29,023 bases of DNA, taken from positions 1-29,023 of the forward strand of contig CAMDBZ010000002.1 in NCBI GenBank assembly GCA_945889565.1, in the 5' to 3' direction. The position numbers and the translations under genes are program-made. The notes under the pieces are model-generated. The model did not search any database. It was not told where the DNA came from and saw only the letters and a program-made list of their open reading frames with translations. This DNA is from Thermoflexus hugenholtzii JAD2. GTDB taxonomy: Bacteria > Chloroflexota > Dehalococcoidia > UBA2979. Of this stretch, positions 1 through 4,929 are shown one piece after another (the stretch's first letter is position 1; every line of letters starts with the position of its first letter).

Positions 1-308
1 TCGTGGCCGACCGGTGGGGAGGGGTGGACACCCCTCCGGGGTGGGGGCCCCGCCCGCCCGCCCTTGTGCGGGGGCTGCGCCCCCGCGCCCCCGGTTGCGG
101 AGGCGGAGGGCTGTTGCGCGCGGCTCGGGGGCCGCGCGCTCGCGCTGCCGGTTCGGGGGCGGCGGGCGATGCGAAACGCGGGGCTGCGCCCCTCCGCGTC
201 CAAGGCTCGGCGGGGGGCTGCAGCGTCGATGCAGGCGCGATGGCGCGCTGGTGATGCGTGTCGAGACGCGGTTGGCGAGGCCGCGTGATAGCGCTGCGGC
301 GGTCCGGG
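1..308. other. Hairpin-rich intergenic DNA, no gene seen
   Basis: I see no convincing coding sequence here; the open frames in this stretch are low-complexity products of high GC. It contains several perfect inverted repeats. One has GGAGGGGT at 18-25 and ACCCCTCC at 30-37 around a GGAC loop. Another has GCGGGGGC at 68-75 and GCCCCCGC at 79-86 around TGC. A third has ACGCGG at 176-181 and CCGCGT at 194-199, with an inner GGGGC-TGC-GCCCC. They could be terminators or REP-like debris downstream of hspR. None is followed by a T-run on either strand. Confidence 0.5.
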
Positions 309-356
309 AGCCCTCACCCCCGGCCCCCTCTCCCCGCGGGGCGGGGCGAGGGGGAG
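309..356 (+). repeat. CCCTCACCCC dispersed repeat, copy 1
   Basis: First of nine copies of an intergenic palindromic element. It opens with CCCTCACCCCCGGCCCCCTC, followed by a G-rich half that is partly its inverse and ends in GGGGGAG. It lies just beyond the 3' end of hspR, reading in the + direction. Confidence 0.85.
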
Positions 357-389
357 TTGGAGCGGGGTGCGTGTGTTGGCGTGGGGGCA

Positions 390-740
390 TTAGCGGTGGC
401 CTTGCTGGGCGCGGGTGCGGGCGAGCTCGGTGCGGGTGGCGTCGAGCTCGCGCTGGAGGGTTTCGATCTGCTCGGTGAGGCGGAGGATGACGTCGACGCC
501 GGCGAGGTTGACGCCGAGGTCGGTGACGAGGCGCAGCACCTGGCGCAGGCGCTCGACGTCGCGGGGGGAGTACATGCGTCGGTTGCCGGGGGTGCGGCGG
601 GGGGCGAGCAGGCCCTGGCGCTCGTAGGCGCGCAGGGTCTGCTGGTGCACGCCGACCATGCGCGCGACGACGGAGATGTGGAAGAGCGGCTCGTCGTGGG
701 TGCTGGCTTCAAAGACGCCGTCGAAGCTGTAGCTGGTCAT
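390..740 (-). CDS. hspR: HspR-like MerR-family heat-shock repressor
   Basis: A 116-residue MerR-type regulator. Residues 19-60 form the winged helix-turn-helix (HISVVARMVGVHQQTLRAYE, then RQGL and the wing NRRMYSPRD). Residues 64-90 are the usual linker helix (RLRQVLRLVTDLGVNLAGV), and the C-terminus is a coiled coil (LTEQIETLQRELDATRTEL) for dimerisation. HspR family members repress chaperone genes and use DnaK as co-repressor; that is family knowledge, not shown here. The ATG overlaps the dnaJ stop in an ATGA arrangement, so the two are translationally coupled. This matches the dnaK-grpE-dnaJ-hspR order of Actinobacteria, although no dnaK or grpE lies in this window. No clean HAIR operator was found at the dnaJ or hsp20 promoters. 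Confidence 0.88.
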   Translation of the reverse strand: MTSYSFDGVFEASTHDEPLFHISVVARMVGVHQQTLRAYERQGLLAPRRTPGNRRMYSPRDVERLRQVLRLVTDLGVNLAGVDVILRLTEQIETLQRELDATRTELARTRAQQGHR

Positions 741-1837
741 CGGGCGCCGCCAGTCGAGCGGGGCTCGGTGGTGCGGGGCTCGGTCTCGCGCGGTGCGTCG
801 CGGAGCTGGGTGTCGCGGAGCTGGGCGAGGAGGCTGCGCTGCTCCTCGGTGAGCGGGTCGGGGAGCACGAGGCGGACGCGGGCGTGGAGGTCGCCGAAGC
901 GGGCGGCCTGGGCGGCGGCGGCGCCGTGGCGGGGCATGCCCTGGCCGGCGAGGCGGAAGACCTTGCCGCCCTGGGTGCCGGCGGGGATGGTGAGCGCGAG
1001 CGAGCGGCCCTTGAGCGTGGGCACGCGCACCTCGCCGCCGAGGGCGGCGTCCGTGACGGGGACGTCGATGTCGACGCGGAGGTCGTCGCCGTCGCGCTCG
1101 AAGCGCGGGTGGGGTAGTACGTCGACGACGAGGTAGAGGTCGCCGGGCTGGCCGCCGCCCTGGCCGGGGGCGCCCTTGGCGGCGACGCGGATGCGCGTGC
1201 CGGTCTGCACGCCGGGCGGGATGGTGACCTCTATGCGGCGCAGGGGGGCGGCGGAGCCGGTGCCGCGACAGGCGTGGCAAGTGGCGGTGCCGATCTGGCC
1301 GGAGCCGCCGCAGATGCTGCAGGTCTCCTCGCCCTCGCGCAGCTCGATGGTGCGGGTGGCGCCGCGGTAGGCCTCTTCGAGGGTGACGCGGGTGCGGTGC
1401 TCGACGTCCTGACCGCGGCGACGCCCGGCGGCGCGGCCGAAGAGCGAATCGAAGATCGAGCCGGGGCGGCCGCCCGGTCCCGCGCCGCCGCCGTTGCGCC
1501 CGACGAGGTCCGAGAGGTCGCCGAAGTCGAAGGAGAAGGACTGGCCGCCGGGGCCGGCGCTGCCGGGCCCGGCGCCGGCGGTCTGCTGGCGGCGCATCGC
1601 CTCGATCTGGTCGGCGTGCTGCCACTGGTCGCCGTAGCGGTCGTACTTGCGGCGGCTGTCGGCGTTAGAGAGCACCTCGAAGGCCTCGTTGACCTGCTTG
1701 AAGCGGGCCTCGGCATCGGGGTTGTTGGGGTTCACGTCAGGGTGGTAGCGGCGCGCGAGGCGGCGAAAGGCCTGACGGACGTCCTTCTCGGAGGCGTCGC
1801 GCTTCACGCCGAGCAGTGTGTAGTAGTCGTCTGCCAT
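737..1837 (-). CDS. dnaJ: DnaJ-type co-chaperone with a half-size zinc finger
   Basis: A 366-residue Hsp40. The J domain occupies residues 3-70, with the DnaK-stimulating HPD at 32-34. A Gly/Phe-rich linker follows (about 85-135), then substrate-binding beta domains. The zinc region is reduced: only two CxxCxGxG units are present, CSICGGSG (C163, C166) and CHACRGTG (C177, C180), where classical DnaJ has four. It can therefore form at most one zinc site. The rest (IPPGVQTGTRIRV, TIPAGTQGGKVFRL) follows the DnaJ/CbpA C-terminal pattern. The start is the ATG at 1837, placed 6 nt after a good -10 element, so the mRNA is probably leaderless. It overlaps hspR by 4 nt. A CbpA-like annotation is the alternative; the residual zinc motifs favour DnaJ. 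Confidence 0.92.
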   Translation of the reverse strand: MADDYYTLLGVKRDASEKDVRQAFRRLARRYHPDVNPNNPDAEARFKQVNEAFEVLSNADSRRKYDRYGDQWQHADQIEAMRRQQTAGAGPGSAGPGGQSFSFDFGDLSDLVGRNGGGAGPGGRPGSIFDSLFGRAAGRRRGQDVEHRTRVTLEEAYRGATRTIELREGEETCSICGGSGQIGTATCHACRGTGSAAPLRRIEVTIPPGVQTGTRIRVAAKGAPGQGGGQPGDLYLVVDVLPHPRFERDGDDLRVDIDVPVTDAALGGEVRVPTLKGRSLALTIPAGTQGGKVFRLAGQGMPRHGAAAAQAARFGDLHARVRLVLPDPLTEEQRSLLAQLRDTQLRDAPRETEPRTTEPRSTGGAR

Positions 1838-1843
1838 GCGGGC

Positions 1844-1872
1844 AGTCTAGCAGGCTCGTGGTAGTGCTTCAA
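1844..1872 (-). promoter_or_regulatory. Leaderless promoter of dnaJ-hspR
   Basis: On the minus strand TTGAAG (1867-1872), a 17-nt spacer and TAGACT (1844-1849) are followed by 6 nt and then the dnaJ ATG. Transcription would start at or next to the A of the ATG. There is no Shine-Dalgarno sequence in the gap. Confidence 0.65.
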
Positions 1873-1901
1873 TAGAGATGAGTCGCGGAGCATAAGAAGT
1901 G

Positions 1902-1931
1902 TTGACAAGACGTCTGCATTATCGCTATCCT
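1902..1931 (+). promoter_or_regulatory. Sigma-70-type promoter of hsp20
   Basis: A perfect -35 TTGACA (1902-1907), an 18-nt spacer and -10 TATCCT (1926-1931) predict a start near 1938, leaving a leader of about 150 nt before hsp20. It is the strongest consensus promoter in the window and is divergent from the dnaJ promoter. Confidence 0.7.
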
Positions 1932-1937
1932 GCGTGT

Positions 1938-2089
1938 GTAGGAGGGGCTGGCCGCAGGGCAGGCACGGCCATCGATGCGGGGTCGCACGACCTGCATCGA
2001 GCGGTGCGATGGCACTCGCGGCGGGTTCGCCACGGTGGAAGATGGCGTGCGTGTGGAGCGCCGAGAAGCGGCGCAGAAGGGTGGGATCC
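1938..2089 (+). promoter_or_regulatory. Structured 5' leader of hsp20
   Basis: Two perfect inverted repeats are visible. CGATGC (1973-1978) pairs with GCATCG (1994-1999), with an inner GGTC/GACC. GCGCCG (2058-2063) pairs with CGGCGC (2069-2074) around an AGAAG loop. The second stem ends directly against the Shine-Dalgarno AGAAGG (2075-2080). Small heat-shock genes often carry thermosensing leaders, but the Shine-Dalgarno is next to the stem rather than inside it, so thermometer function is only a guess. Confidence 0.35.
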
Positions 2090-2533
2090 GTGGCCGATAT
2101 GGTGCGCCGGGACCCGTTCGACGGGACGTTCGGGAACCTTCGCCAGCTGATGGACCGGCTGTTCGACGACAGCATGTTCCGTGGCCCGACGCTCGGGCTG
2201 GAGGAGGGCACGCTGGCGGTGGACATCTCGGAGAAGGAGGGGAAGCTGGTGGTGCGGGCGTCGCTGCCGGGCTTCAAGAAGGAAGACATCGACGTCCAGG
2301 TGAACGATGGTGTGCTCGCCATCAAGGCGGAGCACAGCGAGGAGCGCGAGGTCAAGGACGAGCGCTACTACCGTCGCGAGCGGCGGTTCGGGGCGGTGAG
2401 CCGGCGGATCGCGCTGCCGGGCATCGTGCACGACGCGTCGGTGAGCGCGGAGCTGAAGGACGGCGTGCTGACGCTGGCGATCGACGTGCCGGAGCAGGCG
2501 CGACCGAAGCAGATCGAGATCAAGACGGCGTAG
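2090..2533 (+). CDS. Hsp20/alpha-crystallin small heat-shock protein
   Basis: A 147-residue ATP-independent holdase that binds unfolding proteins in the cytoplasm. The N-terminal arm (VRRDPFDGTFGNLRQLMDRLF) precedes the alpha-crystallin domain. That domain begins at AVDISEKEGKLVVRASLPG, continues through FKKEDIDVQVNDGVLAIKAE and ends at the conserved LKDGVLTLAIDVPE. A basic, short C-terminal tail (RPKQIEIKTA) carries an I-E-I motif like the IxI motif used in oligomer assembly. The start is taken as GTG 2090, with GAAGGG 8 nt upstream; the ATG at 2099 is the alternative. It has its own promoter and a terminator 26 nt after the stop. Its position opposite dnaJ-hspR suggests shared heat control. 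Confidence 0.92.
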   Translation: MADMVRRDPFDGTFGNLRQLMDRLFDDSMFRGPTLGLEEGTLAVDISEKEGKLVVRASLPGFKKEDIDVQVNDGVLAIKAEHSEEREVKDERYYRRERRFGAVSRRIALPGIVHDASVSAELKDGVLTLAIDVPEQARPKQIEIKTA

Positions 2534-2558
2534 CGAACGCGACGCAGTGAGTTCGAGG

Positions 2559-2584
2559 AGCGGCCCCGCGGAAGCGGGGTCGCT
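2559..2584 (+). terminator. Hairpin terminator after hsp20
   Basis: AGCGGCCCCGC (2559-2569) pairs with GCGGGGTCGCT (2574-2584) around a GGAA tetraloop, 11 bp with one G-U pair. It is followed by a weakly T-rich TCGTTGTG. Confidence 0.7.
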
Positions 2585-2661
2585 TCGTTGTGTGCGGGCG
2601 GGATCCGGCCGCTCCTCCGGACGGGGCGAGGAGCTGGAGCGGCAGGAGCGGGTCGGCGTGC

Positions 2662-2667
2662 TAGGCT
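2662..2667 (+). promoter_or_regulatory. -10 element of the lipoprotein gene
   Basis: TAGGCT lies 7 nt before the GTG at 2675, the same spacing seen at other likely leaderless starts in this window. No good -35 hexamer is visible at 16-18 nt upstream. Confidence 0.4.
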
Positions 2668-2674
2668 CGCGCGC

Positions 2675-3307
2675 GTGGCGATCTGGCGTCGGCGGCTGGT
2701 GGGTGCGCGCGTGGCTGCGCTCGTCGCGGCGTGCGCGCTTGCGAGTGCGTGCGGCGGCGGCGACTCGGATGTGCCGAGCGGGTGGACGGGGTACGAGGGG
2801 GACGGGTATCGCGCGGCGACGGCGCCGGGGTGGGAGCTGCTGCGGTTCCCGGCAAGCGAGATCGCGCAGCGCCCCGAGCTCGATGCGAAGGTGGCTGGGC
2901 TCGGGACGGCCGCAGCGGAGCTGATGCGGCTGATCGCTGCGTCGGTCCCGCCGGCCGGCGCGGCATCCGCCGTCACCGTGCTGCGCATCGAGACGATCGA
3001 CATGGTCGTGTTCGGCGAACGGGAGAGTGCGCCGCCGTTCGCACTGGTGGCGACGCCGTGTGAGCTGGCGAATACCGCCGCGCCGACCGGGAGTGCGCCG
3101 CCCGCGGGATTCGCGGCTGCGGACTCGATCACTGTGGATGGCGTGCAGGCGACGCAACTCGTGCGCGAGACGGCAGGTGGATTGGCCGTGCTGGTGCAGC
3201 GGGCGGTGGGCGGCTGTGTCGATGTAGTGATGTTCGTCGCGGCGGGTCCGGAGCGGGTGGCGGAGTTCCAGCGGTTCCTGGGGACGATGCGGTTCGACGA
3301 GCGGTGA
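2675..3307 (+). CDS. Putative lipoprotein of unknown function
   Basis: About 210 residues with a basic N-terminus (VAIWRRRLVGARV), a hydrophobic segment (AALVAACALASA) and a lipobox-like ending in Cys26 followed by GGGDSD. This suggests export and lipidation. The mature part starts with SGWTGYEGDGYRAATAPGW, a pattern typical of small secreted alpha/beta proteins of the PsbP/Mog1-like type, but I do not recognise a family with certainty. Four further cysteine or aromatic positions are scattered, and no catalytic motif is evident. The start is taken as GTG 2675 because it places the signal peptide correctly and sits 7 nt behind a TAGGCT -10 element. A dispersed repeat follows directly. Confidence 0.65.
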   Translation: MAIWRRRLVGARVAALVAACALASACGGGDSDVPSGWTGYEGDGYRAATAPGWELLRFPASEIAQRPELDAKVAGLGTAAAELMRLIAASVPPAGAASAVTVLRIETIDMVVFGERESAPPFALVATPCELANTAAPTGSAPPAGFAAADSITVDGVQATQLVRETAGGLAVLVQRAVGGCVDVVMFVAAGPERVAEFQRFLGTMRFDER

Positions 3308-3311
3308 GGAA

Positions 3312-3358
3312 CCCTCACCCCCCGGCCCCCTCGCCCCGCCCTGCGGGGCGAGGGGGAG
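3312..3358 (+). repeat. CCCTCACCCC dispersed repeat, copy 2
   Basis: Same element and orientation as copy 1, lying between the lipoprotein stop and the thioesterase. Its second half forms a hairpin, CGCCCCGCC next to GCGGGGCG. Confidence 0.85.
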
Positions 3359-3389
3359 CGAGGCGAAGGCGGCAGTGGGAGGTCGGGCG

Positions 3390-3812
3390 GTGGTGGATGC
3401 GCGGCTGGCGGAGTTGATCGGGGCGGAGGGGATCGCGTTCTGGCGGACGCTGGGGGTGACGGTGGTGGAGGCGGAGCCGGGGCGCGCGGTGCTGGCGCTG
3501 GCGATGCAGCCGGCGCTGGGGACGTTGCGCGCAGAGGTGATGCACGGCGGGGCGATCGCGACGCTTGTCGACGCGGCGGCGGGGAGCGCGATTCGCACGA
3601 CGCGCGCGGCGGACGAAGCGCCGTGGCGGGGGATGGCGACGACGGACCTCAATGTCAGTTACCTCGATGCGGCGACCTCGGACGTGACGGCGGAGGGTCG
3701 TGTGCTGCGTGTGGGGCGGGCGATCGCGTTCGTGCAGGTGGATGTGCGGCGCGCGGATGGGACGCTGGTGGCGGTGGGGCGCGTGACGGCGACGATCGTG
3801 CGCGCGTCGTAG
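3390..3812 (+). CDS. PaaI-type hotdog-fold thioesterase
   Basis: A 140-residue protein of the PaaI/YdiI acyl-CoA thioesterase family, predicted to hydrolyse acyl-CoA esters in the cytoplasm. The diagnostic segment is VMHGGAIATLVDAAAGSAI (residues 50-68), with His-Gly-Gly at 52-54 and an Asp at 61 in the position of the family's catalytic acid. It is followed by TTDLNVSYLDAA and the strand pattern AEGRVLRVGRAIAFVQVDVRRADGTLVAVGRVT. The start is GTG 3390, preceded by GGGAGG with a 7-nt spacer; an in-frame GTG at 3375 is also possible. Its substrate cannot be told from the neighbours. Confidence 0.85.
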   Translation: MVDARLAELIGAEGIAFWRTLGVTVVEAEPGRAVLALAMQPALGTLRAEVMHGGAIATLVDAAAGSAIRTTRAADEAPWRGMATTDLNVSYLDAATSDVTAEGRVLRVGRAIAFVQVDVRRADGTLVAVGRVTATIVRAS

Positions 3813-3819
3813 CGCGTTG

Positions 3820-3951
3820 TTGAAGCTGTGCCCGATCGGGTTCGCTGAGAAGCGCCTCGAGCAGTTTGTGCGGTTGCTGCACGGGGCGGGCGTGCAGTTG
3901 CTGGTCGATGTGCGGTTGCGGCCGAGCTCGCAGTTGTCGGCGTATGCGTAG
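3820..3951 (+). pseudogene. Truncated DUF488 gene remnant
   Basis: Reading from TTG 3820 gives LKLCPIGFAEKRLEQFVRLL, then HGAGVQLLVDVRLRPSSQLSAYA, then a stop: 43 residues. This matches the N-terminus of DUF488 proteins, which start with a (K)xxTIGFxKKSxExF segment and continue to the signature VDVRL.P.SQL.GFA. DUF488 proteins are normally well over 100 residues. The downstream part is missing, and no continuation is evident in other frames up to 4030. It is therefore a 3'-truncated remnant, 7 nt after the thioesterase stop. Confidence 0.7.
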
Positions 3952-4039
3952 GGCTGAACGTGCTGTCGGGCGGCAACCTGCAGGCGCATTACGAGTAGCC
4001 GCATCAGGAACGCGCGCGCGACGGGCCAGTGTGATTGCA

Positions 4040-4066
4040 GAAGGGGGCAGCGCCGCTGCCCCCTTC
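4040..4066. terminator. Bidirectional hairpin terminator
   Basis: GAAGGGGGCAGCG (4040-4052) is the exact inverse of CGCTGCCCCCTTC (4054-4066). It lies between convergent genes, the thioesterase/DUF488 remnant from the left and the secA-linked unknown from the right, so it could serve both. There is a TG-rich tract on the + side and no long T-run. Confidence 0.65.
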
Positions 4067-4097
4067 GTGCTGTGTGTGTTGCGTTGGCTGGCGCCGG

Positions 4098-4916
4098 CTA
4101 CGGGTCGGTGGCGTAGGCGCGAGCGTCGATGACGTTGGGGGGCGGGGGGGCGGCGAGGGTGGCGTGGTGGTCGGCGCGGAGGCGGGAGAGCAGGGCGAGC
4201 GCTTTGCGGGTGTCGGAGGCGACGCGCGCGGGCTCGCCGGTGCGGAAGCGGTACTTGGAGCACCAGTAGGTGAAGGCCTGCCAGTCGTCCTGGCGGACGC
4301 GTTCGCCGAGCGGGCAGCCGGTCTCGGTGCGGAAAAGCTGGAGCAGCTCGCCGAGGGGGTGGCCATAGATGCGCTCGTAGGCGAGCACGTCTGGCGGCTC
4401 GCCGAGCGGGCCGTCGATGGGGCGCGCCTTGTGGAGTTCGAGCTCGGCGGTGAGCAGGAGCGCTTCTTCGACGACGACGCCGTACTGGAAGTTGAGGTGG
4501 GCGCGGTGCTTGGCGGGGCCGATGGCGCGGGCGAAGGCGTCTTCGTCTGAGCCGTCGGGGGGTTCGCCGTGGAAGAGCAGTCGCTCGGCCTCGGCGGGCG
4601 GCACGCGTTTGTCGGCGGCGGCGAGCAGGCGGGCGGCGAGGCGGAGCCAGTCGAAGGCTTCGCCGGCGAGCAGGTAGCGGTAGGTGACGCCGTCGACGGC
4701 TTCGTCGGCGGCGGTCCAGCGGGCGATCACGGCGAGCAGCGTGGGGTACCAGGGCGCGCCGCTGTCGAGCGCATCGAGGAAGCAGGCGACGCCGGCGGCG
4801 GGATCGAGCGCGCTTGCGTCCCAGTCAGGCCCGGACGCCGGGGGCGCGTCGTGCGCCGCAGCATTGTCGCCGCGCTTCGGTCGGGGTGGATGGGTGGCGG
4901 CGGCGCGACGTGGCAT
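4098..4916 (-). CDS. Conserved-looking protein of unknown function downstream of secA
   Basis: A 272-residue soluble protein. The first 35 residues (MPRRAAATHPPRPKRGD) are a basic, proline-rich tail. The rest looks mostly helical and well conserved in character, with aromatic and charged blocks such as FLDALDSGAPWYPTLLAVIA, RYLLAGEAFDWLRLAARLL, GPAKHRAHLNFQYGVVVEEA, YERIYGHPLGELLQLFRTE and FTYWCSKYRFRT. I recognise no catalytic motif or known family, no signal peptide and no membrane segment. The ATG at 4916 is 13 nt after the secA stop, so the two are probably cotranscribed. A link to secretion is suggested only by position. Confidence 0.7.
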   Translation of the reverse strand: MPRRAAATHPPRPKRGDNAAAHDAPPASGPDWDASALDPAAGVACFLDALDSGAPWYPTLLAVIARWTAADEAVDGVTYRYLLAGEAFDWLRLAARLLAAADKRVPPAEAERLLFHGEPPDGSDEDAFARAIGPAKHRAHLNFQYGVVVEEALLLTAELELHKARPIDGPLGEPPDVLAYERIYGHPLGELLQLFRTETGCPLGERVRQDDWQAFTYWCSKYRFRTGEPARVASDTRKALALLSRLRADHHATLAAPPPPNVIDARAYATDP

Positions 4917-4929
4917 GGTGCGGGCGGGC

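Noticed and set aside
1867..1887. HAIR operator (CTTGAGT-N7-ACTCAAG) at the dnaJ promoter
   Set aside because: CTTCAAT-N7-AGTCGCG matches only about 9 of 14 positions. It is suggestively placed on the -35 but too weak to call.
3952..4010. Short reading NVLSGGNLQAHYE resembling an ABC-ATPase LSGGNQQ signature
   Set aside because: Only a dozen residues, with no flanking ATPase sequence; taken as chance.
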